64,000 nucleotides of DNA from Lotus japonicus (lineage: Eukaryota; Streptophyta; Magnoliopsida; Fabales; Fabaceae). The stretch's first letter is position 1, and each line of letters begins with the position of its first letter. The notes beneath the pieces were generated by a model, which saw only the letters and a program-made list of their open reading frames with translations, had not been told where the DNA came from and did no database searches. The translations under genes were made by a program, and so were the position numbers. Of the stretch, positions 1-12,798 are shown piece after piece. The stretch is taken from contig NC_080042.1 of NCBI RefSeq assembly GCF_012489685.1, forward strand, positions 78,187,093 to 78,251,092, in the 5' to 3' direction.

Positions 1-116
1 TCACCTAGTGGTCCTAATTTCTAGAAGGATTCCTTTACAGGTCTTTTGACAGATCATTGGGCCTTCTGCCATATACCTTGCCAAACCTGGCCTTAGTTGA
101 AGTGAGGTTTGCATCA
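1..116 (-). repeat. partial 3' LTR
   Basis: These bases match 4943-5058 exactly and end in TTGCATCA like the other LTR. The rest of this LTR lies left of the window. The last codons and stop of the pol frame (stop at 35-37) fall inside it. Confidence 0.95.
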
Positions 117-1255
117 TCTCTTCCCCCTTGGAAACTCACCTTGTCCTCAAGGTGAAATTTTGGGAACTGTTCCTTCAAAACAGTGAGTTCTTCCCAAGAA
201 TTTTCAAACTCTGGCAGCTCCTTCCATTTCACTAATACCTCAGTGTTCCCATCTGCTGTTTCTCTGAAGTCCTCAATTGTTTCAGGCTCCACTTTCAATT
301 CCCAGTCCTCAGCCAAAACCTTAGGAAGAGGTTGGCTAATCACTGCTCCACTCATTGCCTTCTTCAAGAGGGATATGTGAAAAACAGGATGAACTTGGCT
401 CCCCTCAGGAAGCTTCAACTTGTATGCAACAGGGTTAATCTTCTCTACAATAGGATAAGGCCCATAATATCTAGGACTCAGTTTCTGATTTGTCCTTTTA
501 GCCAAGCTCCTCAGTTTGTATGGTTGAATTTTGAGGTATACAATGTCTCCAACCTCATACTGTACATCTCTTCTATGTTTATTGGCTTGTTGCTTCATCC
601 TGTTCTGTGCTCTCTCCAAGTTCCTCTTGAGTTCCTCCAATATCAGGTTCCTTTCAATGGTCATCCTGCTAACTTCATCCACTGGAGTTCGAGCCATATC
701 CCCTCTAACAATAGTTGGGGGATCCCTGCCATATAAAGCCTTGAAGGGTGTAGTCTTAATTGCAGAATGGTAATTTGTATTGTACCAGTATTCTGCCCAA
801 TTCAACCACTTAGGCCATTGCCTTGGTTTAGTTCCTGTCATGCATCTCAAATAGGTTTCCACACACCTATTAACAACTTCTGTCTGACCATCAGTTTGGG
901 GATGGTATGCAGAACTGAATTTCAGCTTAGTACCAGTCAATTTGAACAATTCAGACCAAAAGTGACTCAAAAAGACCCTGTCTCTATCAGATATTATAGT
1001 AGCTGGAAAACCATGCAATTTCACCACCTCCTTGGTGAATACCTCAGCCACTTCCTTGGCAGTATAGGGATGAGTGAGGGCAATAAAGTGTGCATACTTG
1101 GTGAACCTATCTACTACCACCAAAATGGAGATATCAGACCATACCAGAGATGGTATTGGCAGAGGTTGAAGGAACCCCGCAGGATTGAGAGCTTCATATT
1201 TGTTTCTTTGACACACCTCACACTTTTGCACAAATTCCTGGATGTCTAATTTCAT
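35..1255 (-). CDS. retrotransposon integrase C-terminal part with chromodomain (downstream of in-frame stop)
   Basis: This 406-residue frame is in phase with the upstream gag-pol frame and is separated from it by one TGA codon. It starts with the second half of the integrase zinc finger (CEVC near residues 13-16). The core keeps the aspartate in the SDRDRVF block and the glutamate in the HPQTDGQTE block. Between the VWSDIS and ILVVVDRF blocks, roughly 15 residues usual in this family are absent, and the first catalytic aspartate normally lies in that stretch. The HPVFHISLLK motif and a chromodomain-like segment (about residues 320-372, with VLVKWKELPEFENSWEE) follow. The ATG at 1255 is an internal methionine, not evidence of a separate gene. 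Together the stop and the deletion suggest a non-functional integrase. Confidence 0.9.
   Translation of the reverse strand: MKLDIQEFVQKCEVCQRNKYEALNPAGFLQPLPIPSLVWSDISILVVVDRFTKYAHFIALTHPYTAKEVAEVFTKEVVKLHGFPATIISDRDRVFLSHFWSELFKLTGTKLKFSSAYHPQTDGQTEVVNRCVETYLRCMTGTKPRQWPKWLNWAEYWYNTNYHSAIKTTPFKALYGRDPPTIVRGDMARTPVDEVSRMTIERNLILEELKRNLERAQNRMKQQANKHRRDVQYEVGDIVYLKIQPYKLRSLAKRTNQKLSPRYYGPYPIVEKINPVAYKLKLPEGSQVHPVFHISLLKKAMSGAVISQPLPKVLAEDWELKVEPETIEDFRETADGNTEVLVKWKELPEFENSWEELTVLKEQFPKFHLEDKVSFQGGRDDANLTSTKARFGKVYGRRPNDLSKDL
117..131 (-). other. polypurine tract of the LTR retrotransposon
   Basis: On the minus strand this reads CCAAGGGGGAAGAGA, directly 5' of the 3' LTR. This is the expected place and composition for the plus-strand primer of reverse transcription. 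Confidence 0.85.
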
Positions 1256-4200
1256 TCATTCCCAATAGAAAAGTGCAGAGATCCTCTTGTATGTCCTAAA
1301 AACCCCAGCATGGCCACCTAGGACAGATTCATGGAACTCCTTAAGGATGATTGAAACCTTCTCAGAACCTTTGGGGATCACAATTCTGTCCTTATACATC
1401 AGCTTTCCCTTCTTCATTTGATACCCCATAGGATAATGACCTTGAGTTGCTATCTCCTGCATAATCTCTCTATACTTGTCAACAGCCAACAACTCAGCTT
1501 CTAGATCTTGCCATTCTTCACACTGGACAGAAGAAATAGCTGTAAATTGCATCTTTCTGGATAGAGCATCAGCTGCTCTATTTTCAACCCCAGGTTTGTA
1601 CTTGATTTCAAAGTCAAACCCCATTAATTTTGACATCCACCTTTGCTGATCTTCTCCCATTACCCTTTGCTCAGCAAGGAATCTTAGGCTTTTCTGATCT
1701 GTATGGATGACAAAGTGGTGTCCTAACAAATAATGCCTCCACTTCTGTACTGCTAAAACCACAGCCATCAATTCCCTCTCATAGACAGACTTAGCTTGAG
1801 CTCTAGCTGAAAGTGTCTTGCTCATGAAGGCAATGGGCCTCCCCTCTTGCATGAGCACTGCTCCCAATCCCTTGCCCGAGGCATCTGTTTCCAGAATGAA
1901 AGAGTTGTTGAAATTAGGTACTGCCAATACAGGTACAGTTGTCATAATTTCCTTCAGTTTTTCAAAAGCCAGATTGGCTTCATTGCTCCAAATGAAATTG
2001 TTCTTCTTCAATAACTGATTTAAAGGGTATGCAAGCTTGCTGTAATTTCTCACAAACCTCCTATAATACCCTGTTAACCCCAGGAACCCTCTCAAAGCCT
2101 TTACTTCCTTAGGAGCAGGCCAGTTCAGCATATCTTTGATTTTGTCAGGATCAGCCGCCACACCTTTCTGGGAAATCACATGTCCCAAGTAAATTATCTC
2201 TTCTTGCCCAAAAGAACACTTCTTTTGGTTTACCACCAAGGAATTGACTTGAAGTGTGAGTAAGACTTCCCTCACATGATCAAAATGCTCCTTTTCACTC
2301 GCACTGTAGATGAGAATATCATCAAAAAAAACTAGCACAAATTTCCTTAAATAAGGCCTCAAAACTTGGTTCATCAAGGCTTGGAAGGTGGAGGGGGCAT
2401 TGGATAACCCAAAGGGCATCACAAGATACTCATAGTGGCCTTCATGAGTCCTGAATGCAGTTTTTGGAATGTCTTCCTCATTCATTCTGATCTGGTGATA
2501 ACCAGATTTCAAATCCAACTTGGAGAAAATCACTGCTGCTCCAATTTCATCTAGCAGTTCATCAATGATGGGAATTGGAAACTTGTCAGGCACAGTAACC
2601 TTGTTAAGGGCTCTATAGTCAACACATAATCTCCATGTCCCTTCCTTCTTCTTAACCAAGATTGCTGGACTGCTGAATGGACTTGTGCTTTCTCTGATGA
2701 TGCCAGAATTCAGCATCTCCTTGACCTGCCTTTCAATCTCATTCTTTTGATAAAATGGATATCTATAGGGCCTGCTATGTGGAATGGCTGCTCCTTCTTT
2801 CAACCTGATAACATGATCACATTTCCTCTTAGGAGGTAAACCTTCTGGAGTCTTGAAAACCTCAGGGAATTCTACTAACACTTCCTTAAGTTGTTGAGGA
2901 ATCATCTCTTCCTTTTTGTTGGTTGCACACATACTATCATAAGCAAGGAATTCCTCTTTTGTTGCCCTCCTCTGAAGCTTCTTGCTACTCCTCATGGATT
3001 GCTTGTTTTCTCTCTTGAAGTGGTCTCCTTGCAGCCTCATCTTCCTACCATGCACCTCCCATTGAAGGGTAAGGTTCTTGAAATTGGCCTTAATGTTGCC
3101 TAAACTTGCCAGCCAATCCATACCCAGAACCAGTTCAGTACCTCCAAGACTCAGTAGGAAAAAATGTTGAACAATAGGGATCCCTTGTGCTTCTATTTTG
3201 AGGTTCTTACAGACCCCTGAATTCCTCTCCTTGGCCCCATTTCCCACCTCTACAACATATTCTGTGGTAGCAATCACTTGCAGCCCCAATTCAGCCACTA
3301 GTTCCTGAGAAATGAAATTACTAGTAGCCCCACAATCCACCAAAATCAACACCTCCCTTCCTCCTATTCTTCCCCTGATTTTGAAAGACTGATTAGAGGT
3401 TAACCCTTCCTTGCTGTTGAGGGACAGTTGTAGCACCTTGCCCTCCAAAATAAACTCCCTATCCTCAGCTTCTTCAAAGATCTCCTCCTCTTCCTCATCC
3501 TCCTCCCCTTCAATTAGGATGAATTGGTAATGCTTCTTAGTGCACACATGCTCCTTTCCCCATTTTTCCCCACATTTAAAACACAATCCCTTCCTACTTC
3601 GCTCTTGCAGTTCACTTTGTGATAGTCTTTGCCCTCCATTCCACTTCCTCTCCGGAACCTTAGCTTCATTCCCACTTCCCTCATTACTCTCTTTGGATTG
3701 AGTGGTCTTGCCCTCCTGTCCTTGCCCCCCAGCAGTGTTCTTCCCAACATAGCTTGAACTAGAATTTGTATGTTTTTCCCCATTACTGGAAAATTTGACA
3801 CCAATCCCTCCTTTATCCTTCCATCCTCTCTTGTCTTCTTCCTTGGTCTTTCCTCCCCTGAGAGCAGAGTTCTTTTCTTCTATTAACAAGGCCCTATCCA
3901 TCAGTCCAGCTAAATCAGCAGCAGGATACAACTTCATTTCTGCTCTAATCTCCTCTTGTAACCCATTCAGAAACACCCCTTTCAGAATCTCCCTATCAGC
4001 ACCTCTCATCGGAGCTGCAGCTTCTTCAAAGCTCTCTCTATAGGCCATGACACTACCCTTCTGCTTAATGCTAAGCAAAGGGCCAAATGGGTTCTGAACC
4101 AAAGTGGGTTGAAATCTTCGAATCAAGGCATGTTTGAAAGGTTTCCAAGCTCGCTCCGGAGCTTGCTCTTCCCACCACTGGAACCAACCCAGAGCCTTTC

Positions 4201-4636
4201 CTTCCATGGCGATCATCACCATTTCCAACCTTTCCTCTTCTCCGACTCGACTGAGTTGGAAGAAGCGCTCTACCCGATTGATCCACCCATAAGCGTCGCT
4301 CCCATCGAACATCGGGATATCCACCCTCCTTCCCGTTACTGCTCGCAAATGGACACGATGAGGATGATCAAATCGCTCTCTGCTGTGGTCAGAAAATCGC
4401 GACCCGGTTCGCGACCCGGTTCGCAACCCGGAATGCGAAGAAGCTTCGCGATCTCTCTCACGCGATGCTTGCCGGAATCTGGGTGTGTTGGAACGTCCTC
4501 GAGTTCGCCTCCGCTCGCGATTCATGATGAGCCTTCGGAGTTCTTCAAATTGCTCCGTCGCCATCTCCTTCATCGACGTCACGGATCGCTCGAGATCATC
4601 TACTCTGGATTCCATCGCAGCTCTCGTCACCACCAT
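1256..4636 (-). CDS. Ty3/gypsy gag-pol polyprotein (gag, protease, RT, RNase H)
   Basis: This is a 1126-residue frame. Gag covers roughly residues 100-330, with a zinc knuckle at 352-365 (CFKCGEKWGKEHVC). An acidic stretch follows near 377-392. The aspartic protease active site reads DCGA at 434-437, with Cys where Ser or Thr is usual. Reverse transcriptase lies at about 640-830, with MPFGLSNAPSTFQ and the catalytic FFDDIL at 770-775. RNase H covers about 912-1040 (ETDASGKGLGAVL, HTDQKSL). The last residues are the HAGVFRTYKR half of the integrase zinc finger. The frame then meets TGA at 1256-1258, followed immediately by the in-phase remainder of integrase. The start ATG lies 22 bp inside the primer-binding site. 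Gag arginine-rich repeats near residues 70-95 coincide with short DNA repeats. Confidence 0.95.
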   Translation of the reverse strand: MVVTRAAMESRVDDLERSVTSMKEMATEQFEELRRLIMNRERRRTRGRSNTPRFRQASRERDREASSHSGLRTGSRTGSRFSDHSRERFDHPHRVHLRAVTGRRVDIPMFDGSDAYGWINRVERFFQLSRVGEEERLEMVMIAMEGKALGWFQWWEEQAPERAWKPFKHALIRRFQPTLVQNPFGPLLSIKQKGSVMAYRESFEEAAAPMRGADREILKGVFLNGLQEEIRAEMKLYPAADLAGLMDRALLIEEKNSALRGGKTKEEDKRGWKDKGGIGVKFSSNGEKHTNSSSSYVGKNTAGGQGQEGKTTQSKESNEGSGNEAKVPERKWNGGQRLSQSELQERSRKGLCFKCGEKWGKEHVCTKKHYQFILIEGEEDEEEEEIFEEAEDREFILEGKVLQLSLNSKEGLTSNQSFKIRGRIGGREVLILVDCGATSNFISQELVAELGLQVIATTEYVVEVGNGAKERNSGVCKNLKIEAQGIPIVQHFFLLSLGGTELVLGMDWLASLGNIKANFKNLTLQWEVHGRKMRLQGDHFKRENKQSMRSSKKLQRRATKEEFLAYDSMCATNKKEEMIPQQLKEVLVEFPEVFKTPEGLPPKRKCDHVIRLKEGAAIPHSRPYRYPFYQKNEIERQVKEMLNSGIIRESTSPFSSPAILVKKKEGTWRLCVDYRALNKVTVPDKFPIPIIDELLDEIGAAVIFSKLDLKSGYHQIRMNEEDIPKTAFRTHEGHYEYLVMPFGLSNAPSTFQALMNQVLRPYLRKFVLVFFDDILIYSASEKEHFDHVREVLLTLQVNSLVVNQKKCSFGQEEIIYLGHVISQKGVAADPDKIKDMLNWPAPKEVKALRGFLGLTGYYRRFVRNYSKLAYPLNQLLKKNNFIWSNEANLAFEKLKEIMTTVPVLAVPNFNNSFILETDASGKGLGAVLMQEGRPIAFMSKTLSARAQAKSVYERELMAVVLAVQKWRHYLLGHHFVIHTDQKSLRFLAEQRVMGEDQQRWMSKLMGFDFEIKYKPGVENRAADALSRKMQFTAISSVQCEEWQDLEAELLAVDKYREIMQEIATQGHYPMGYQMKKGKLMYKDRIVIPKGSEKVSIILKEFHESVLGGHAGVFRTYKRISALFYWE

Positions 4637-4658
4637 ACAAGCTCCCTCAGGATCGGGA

Positions 4659-4670
4659 GCTCTGATACCA
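4659..4670 (-). other. primer-binding site (initiator Met-tRNA type)
   Basis: On the minus strand this reads TGGTATCAGAGC, complementary to the 3' end of plant initiator methionine tRNA, and it begins one base inside the 5' LTR. Confidence 0.95.
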
Positions 4671-4671
4671 A

Positions 4672-5058
4672 TGTTAGGTACCAGAGAAAATCAATTGGAA
4701 GAATAACTGAGAATTACTAGAACACTGAATCCTCTGGGTTTAACAACCAGAAGCAGTGAATTAGGGAAATTACAAGCAGCTGAAAGAAAATGCAGTAGTA
4801 AAATAAGAGCAATTCGAGAGTGCTCTGCTCTCCTAGTCCTAGTCCAATTTCTGTCTACCTATCTCTCTCTCCATAACTAACATATATTCCCTATGATGAT
4901 TGAGTGGTCCCCATCTCCCCATCAGGTGACAGGTGCCTCACCTCACCTAGTGGTCCTAATTTCTAGAAGGATTCCTTTACAGGTCTTTTGACAGATCATT
5001 GGGCCTTCTGCCATATACCTTGCCAAACCTGGCCTTAGTTGAAGTGAGGTTTGCATCA
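4672..5058 (-). repeat. 5' LTR (387 bp, complete)
   Basis: On the plus strand it runs from TGTTAGGTACC to TTGCATCA, so it has TG...CA ends. It is bounded on the inside by the primer-binding site. Its last 116 bases repeat exactly at 1-116. Confidence 0.92.
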
Positions 5059-6112
5059 TATATACTTATGCATGCGAAGGTATCTATGATCATGTTCATC
5101 CTCTAGATGAACTAAGAATCAAAATTACTCGTCTCCTATATTGTACATTATATTATGATAGACCTTTAACTGTCATTACCTCCTTATCTGATGTCTGATT
5201 GGTATGGCCAGATCAAAATCATTGTGTATTGAAACGGATGAATTTCACAAATCACAATATTTGGTAACATCAACCATGGTGCAGTTTTATACTTCTTCAT
5301 GTAATGCTTCTAAATTGTTATAATGCATGAACAAAGGACAGGTTATTTGTAACTGGAAAGAGAGACAAACAAATGGTTAAAGATTGTTGAGCTTGACGTA
5401 CCTTTCTCTTTTGAATGTCAATGTCAATGGTTTCAGACCCGGGTTGGAGCTTTTTTTTCTTCTTCTGGGATCTCTATCTATGTTGGGAAAGCGGTTAAGG
5501 TCTAGTTTTGGAGTGGCCTTTGGGAATGCTAGCAGTGCCAAGTGTCGTTACAGGACATGTGTCAAAGGCTGGTTGAGCCATTTGTTTACTGCTAATTGCT
5601 TTTCAATTTTCATCATGTCATGCCTCAGATCTTGACAAACACCTACGAACTGGAGGCCCAAAATTTACATCGAAGCCCAGTGCCCTATGTAGGCAGGGAC
5701 AACCGGACAAGAGAGGGCGTTTGGTATGTGGAAATATTTTTTATTTTTAAATACTTTATATAGAAAATCATGAAAACACATTTTATTATTTTCTATAAAA
5801 TTATTTAAATAGCATACAAAATAAGTATTGTGACATTTTTTATAATTAAAAGTAGAAATTGAAATGAAAATAGTAAATGTGTGGGTTAAATATGTTTTTG
5901 TCCAGGACTCAAACACCATATTCTAAAATGGTCTCTATAAAAAAAATTCATAGCTATTAATTAGTCCCAAAAAAAATTGTTTGATTGAAAATAGTTTTTA
6001 TGACGCGATAAAACATTTTTAAAATATTTTTTACCCAATCACAAGTTTATGTGTAATTTTCAAATCAATTTTAGTCTTTTGAAATTTCTTTCATCAAATT
6101 TAGTTATTCTCT
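5059..6112. other. intergenic DNA, no gene recognised
   Basis: I see no convincing gene here. The stretch 5884-6010 contains the phrase TTAAATATGTTTTTGTCC followed by TGGTCTCTATAAA-like sequence, typical of dispersed transposon-derived repeats in legumes. The open frames here are short and lack recognisable domains. Confidence 0.5.
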
Positions 6113-6730
6113 CTTATGAGCTTGTAGTTCTTACTAGCAATGCTCTTCATTGGGTTGTCTGTCCGAATCCCGAGTCACAGAACATGATGTTCATTGCTGC
6201 GTTTGGTCTGGCGAAGGAGGAGTTTGTTGAGGTTCCAATGCCAAGTTTTGAGGAGGATCACTCGATTGAGATATACTTGGGCGCAATAGGAGGGTCGTTG
6301 TGTGCGGTTTGCAATTTCCTGATTCTCTCCATTGATTATAATGAGTTGATTCGTGGGGACATTTGGATGATGAAGGAATACAGTGTCTAGGAGTCATCGA
6401 CGAAGTTGTTCTCTGTTGTACCTACGAGTCAAACCGGTCCATTCATATACATACATCAAGCCGGTCACTTATCTGAGAGTTTTGGGAAACGACCGGATTC
6501 TTTTGGATCAGGATGATAAGAAGTTCACAATGTATGATCTAGTAGGAGAAAGGGTTGAGGATGCAGATTATTCGCATCGTTTTGGTATTATGAAGTCAAT
6601 TGTATGTGTGGAAAGTCTCGTTGGACTTGATGAGCTTGAGGGACATAACGGTTTGAAAAAGAGAGGTGAAAGTGAAAGTAAATTGAAATTCAAAATTGAA
6701 AGTGAAAGTGAGGAAGAAGAAGATGATTAG
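6113..6730 (+). pseudogene. F-box protein pseudogene (FBA-domain fragment)
   Basis: The translation resembles the F-box-associated (FBA) domain of plant F-box/kelch-type proteins: NALHWVV, FGLAKEEFVEVPMP, LGAIGGSLCAV and DIWMMKEYSV, in the expected order. The frame stops at TAG 6388-6390, while the family-like phrase TKLFSVVP continues just after it. The reading then shifts to the frame carrying RILLDQDDKKFTMYDL and CVESLVGLDEL, and ends in a Glu/Ser-rich tail with stop at 6728-6730. No F-box is present upstream, because 5880-6050 is repeat-like. Missing N-terminus, one nonsense codon and one frameshift make this a decayed copy. FBA proteins normally recognise targets for SCF ubiquitin ligases. 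Confidence 0.75.
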
Positions 6731-7387
6731 TTTCTATTTCCTTGATATTTATGAAGGAGTCTATGAGGGAAAGAATTTCAACTGGTGGCTGGGTGAAATT
6801 GGAAGAAGCAGGTGTGCTTTTGATGTATGTGTGGTGGGTGGTTTGTTTTGTTGCCCCAAATGCTGTATATTCTTTTCTATGGCTTTGTATTGTTAGTGGT
6901 GGGTCTTTCCTTATTAGTTAAAACTTAAAAGAGGGTATTGCTATCATACCAAGTTGTTACATTCTTTGGTGGGTAGTGTGTGCATACTCTCTTGTTTTTC
7001 ATAATTCTAATATTGTTAGTTGATGGGTGATTGTTATGGTTTTGTATTTGTTGTATGTCATTGGTGGGTGTTTGGATTATCTCTTTCATAGTGAAACTTA
7101 TAGACTAGTAAAATGAAATACACTGTGAAAAGTGAAAACACAAAATCTGAATGGGCATTACATTCCCACTGCAATTTGGGAAATTGTGAGTGAAAACCAT
7201 TGTGATCAAGGCTGCTCAATAATGCCCCTCATTCCTTGTACTGCTAAAACAAAACCTTGGAAACTGGCAAATGAAATTTTCATACATATTCTTTTGTAGA
7301 AGAAATCATTCAGTGATGCTCTTGATGAATATATCATTTGAAATAATGATTAGTTGTTTCCCTGTCATTGATAGCTACAATAGCTGG
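6731..7387. other. intergenic DNA downstream of the WRKY gene
   Basis: AT-rich and GT-rich sequence with no gene signal. It should contain the 3' UTR of the WRKY gene near its right end. Confidence 0.5.
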
Positions 7388-9981
<2,594 letters not shown>

Positions 9982-10000
9982 AACTATGTGTGGATGATCT

Positions 10001-10098
10001 TCAGGAAAAGAGCTTCCTATACATACCACTTTCTATTCGCCACAAAATTTTCTCTCTGAGCCTGGCTTCTTATATACTAAAACCTTCAGATGTTGACT
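10001..10098 (-). promoter_or_regulatory. WRKY core promoter: TATA box, W-box core and short uORF
   Basis: On the minus strand TATATAAG lies at 10069-10076, 88-95 bp upstream of the ATG. A W-box core TTGACT is at 10093-10098 on the plus strand. Between the TATA box and the start codon is a complete 7-codon upstream ORF at 10001-10024, ending 19 bp before the main ATG. The roles of all three are inferred from position. Confidence 0.5.
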
Positions 10099-11704
10099 TA
10101 ATAATATAATCTGAAATTCAAAGAGAGGGCGTTTGCCATTGCATGTCAATCACTGGAATGTCAATAGTCCAAAACAACTTAAAGAAAAACAATAAATAAC
10201 TCTTTATATATAAGCTGGCTTCTTAATAATTATTATTATAACTTTGGGTTTCAACGTATATGAGAGAGATTGGAGAGACATTTTATATATATGACTCAGC
10301 TCGATCGGTTGCGGTATTATATTTGAATATTCGTCCGTGAAAAATGTCACAAATTAAAATGCATGTACCAGTTAAAATACATAATAACCATCGAAAAAAA
10401 GTTAAAATACATGATTTAATTTAATTTTTTATATATATTTGGTCCTTCATTCCTTCCTTTTACCACAGTAACCCAACATTTATGGTCAAAAATTACGGAA
10501 TCCAGTCTCTCAGGAGTCATCTAATTAATTATTGATAATAATAATTTTTTTTGAAAGATCCTTGTATGTGACACATAAGATCCTTCTCCTCCGTATAAGT
10601 TAAAACATATTTTATACGTAAAGAAATTGAATAAGATTAATTGAGTAAAAAATAATTAATATTACTTAACTACTTTATTAACTTAACAATCGTTAGTGTC
10701 ATAAACATGTAATGAAAGACTAGAATTGAAAAAAGTATTGAATATGCACCAATATTAATTTAAAATTATAATCAATTTAATGGGTGTCGGTCACGGCGGA
10801 AAAAGTAGTTGTTTGAACTTTTATGAGAGTTTAATTTCTATGAGGCGCACGCTTCGGGAGACATTTAACCTTCACCACAACTGGTCGGAATTGCGATAAC
10901 AATTCATCACAAAAAAATTGATAACCTAATTTACTAATATAAAGTCTTAAAGAAACGGAGAAAATGTATTAGTCAAGCTTTTCTTCAAGCAGTTGTTTAC
11001 AAAAAAAAAAAACGGAGAAAATGTATTAGCCAAGCAACAAGAATACAAGATGAATGGTTACCAGTTACGTTTTTGGTGCTTTGGTCATGGATCTTTATTA
11101 AGACTGCAAGTTGGAGTAGCTAGCAAAGTATATAGTATTAGTTACTAATATTGATTGTGATTTATAGTAAAATAGACATTAGATTAAAGGTGCATGGTGT
11201 CTTGTCTATTTGAATTTTGACCTAACGATCAACATTAATCCATTATCTAATTAATTAAAGACAGCAGCTTCTATGAGAATTGAGAAGGAATGAAACATCT
11301 TGAAGCAAAGGAATGAAAAATATATAGAATGGAGCGTGGAGAAATTCCTGATCTTAATTAACATAAATTAATCCAAAGAGCTGGCCGGAGTAACTAACTC
11401 CTCTATAGATGTTTGTGAAAATGGAAACTGATGCACTAATGAACTGGCACTCAAGGATTTAGCTCTTGAAGACATGATCAGCATTACTAGTGAATTGAAA
11501 CATGGTATTAAGAACGAGTCTCTGGTTTTTTAAAGCCATTCCAACCTTTAAGAGCCATTCCTGCGGCTGTATAGAAAAATAGTTCAGGTTACAAGGAACA
11601 ATTAGCAACCTTAATTATTATATATGAGAAGTCGGCAATGCGTTACGTTATCTATTTGTGATATTGGGAGTACTTACTGTCTTGCAAACAAGTATTATCT
11701 ATTA
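10099..11704. other. intergenic DNA upstream of the WRKY gene
   Basis: AT-rich sequence with no gene recognised. A short phrase, AACGGAGAAAATGTATTAG, occurs twice near 10950-11030. Confidence 0.5.
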
Positions 11705-11969
11705 CTAACTCCGTCCGTTATTAACTGTCCATTTTGAAGAAATTTTTTTGTTCCTGTATATCTGTCCATTTATAGTTTCAAGAAAGCATTAAATAATATT
11801 TTTCCAAGAAATGTGATTACATGAACAATAAATGAGAAAAGATAAAATGCATTGTAAAGGATGAAATAGAAAAACAAATAATATTTTCATAAAAATTAAC
11901 AAAATTAATTGCACTCCTTAATATGTGTGTTTCTTCTCTCTCTGGACAACTATATAAAAACGAAGGTAG
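11705..11969. mobile_element. Stowaway-like (Tc1/mariner) MITE, degenerate
   Basis: About 265 bp flanked by TA (11703-11704 and 11970-11971). The ends align as imperfect inverted repeats over 29 bases, from CTAACTCCGTCCG on the left to GTCCA in the TIR interior. The CTCCGTCCG core matches plant mariner-type MITEs. Confidence 0.6.
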
Positions 11970-12170
11970 TACATAATCTCATTTATTTCATCGTCAACTC
12001 ACATGTATCAAAATGAAGGGTTTAATGCTTATCTTGGTAACGGAGATCAAATTAATGGAAATGGTAACGAAGAACAAGTGAGGAAGATGCTGCTAATGAA
12101 AGCGGGGAGCGAAACATGGAAATTGGAATGTAGAGGAACAAGGTTTTTTAGAGACTTTTAATCTCATATA
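11970..12170. other. short intergenic stretch with an unplaced exon-like frame
   Basis: A frame starting near 12003 (MYQNEGFNAYLGNG...) stays open until about 12162. I cannot assign it to a family, and no splice partner was found. Confidence 0.25.
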
Positions 12171-12224
12171 TCTACCACACCTTAAAAGAGAGACAAGAAA
12201 TCACTATTCACTAGTGCTTTTTTA

Positions 12225-12242
12225 CCCGCGCGTTGCACGGGG
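12225..12242 (-). other. 3' terminal hairpin of Helitron B
   Basis: The stem CCCGTGC/GCGCGGG with a short loop ends 14 bases before the terminal CTAG. It is the usual Helitron replication-stop structure. Confidence 0.8.
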
Positions 12243-12798
12243 AATATGTCTATTGTATTTGATATATCGATTCATATTTTAAATTATAAATATTTAAGAT
12301 GCTAAGAATATAAGAATAATCATAATAAAGATGTAGATATTTAAAGAGCACAAATTTTGAAAAACACAGAAGTTAATAAACCAAAAGCTTTAATTTTTGC
12401 ATGTGAGGTATAACTGAATTTTGTTTGTGAAGATGTATACTCGTGTTGCATAAAGGGTAATGTTTTTGTGTTTTAGATATATAACAATACATAAATATAT
12501 AATTATTTTTTAAATTATTAAAAATACACTTAAGTTATAGAAAATGAATTTTATTTTTTTTAACTCGTACAAATTTTCATTTTCATGTAAAATGTTTCTC
12601 CCCGTGAGATCTTGTAACTCTAATTTGTTAGCACTAATAAATTCAGGTCATAATTTTATAGTCCATATGTATTAATATTTTGTATTCCTCGTACTTTTCT
12701 TACTATCAAATTATTATAGTTATATACTTATATAAATATACACTCTTTAAATTTTGAAAATAATACTTAAGTTAATTATATTAAATTTATTCTATTAA

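Larger units (their letters stand above)
1..5058 (-). mobile_element. Ty3/gypsy LTR retrotransposon, chromovirus (Reina-like), left end outside window
   Basis: The element reads on the minus strand: 5' LTR (4672-5058), primer-binding site, gag-pol, polypurine tract, then a partial 3' LTR (1-116). The 116 bases visible in both LTRs are identical, which points to a recent insertion. LTRs of 387 bp, an estimated total length of about 5.3 kb, a single gag-pol frame and a C-terminal chromodomain fit the short Reina-type chromoviruses. This copy is probably not autonomous, because the pol frame carries an in-frame stop at the start of integrase and the integrase core lacks a block of residues. The base after the 5' LTR starts TATAT (5059-5063), which may be the target-site duplication, but the partner site lies outside the window. 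Confidence 0.95.

Noticed and set aside
4109..4720. 203-codon plus-strand frame in the retrotransposon
   Set aside because: It is antisense to gag and has no domain. It is a shadow of the gag-pol frame.
5384..5635. 83-codon plus-strand frame
   Set aside because: It shows no family similarity, no splice context and no match to neighbours.
12201..12202. 5' end of Helitron A1 at TCACTATTCA
   Set aside because: Homology with Helitrons A2 and A3 continues 30 bp further out, so 12171 fits better.
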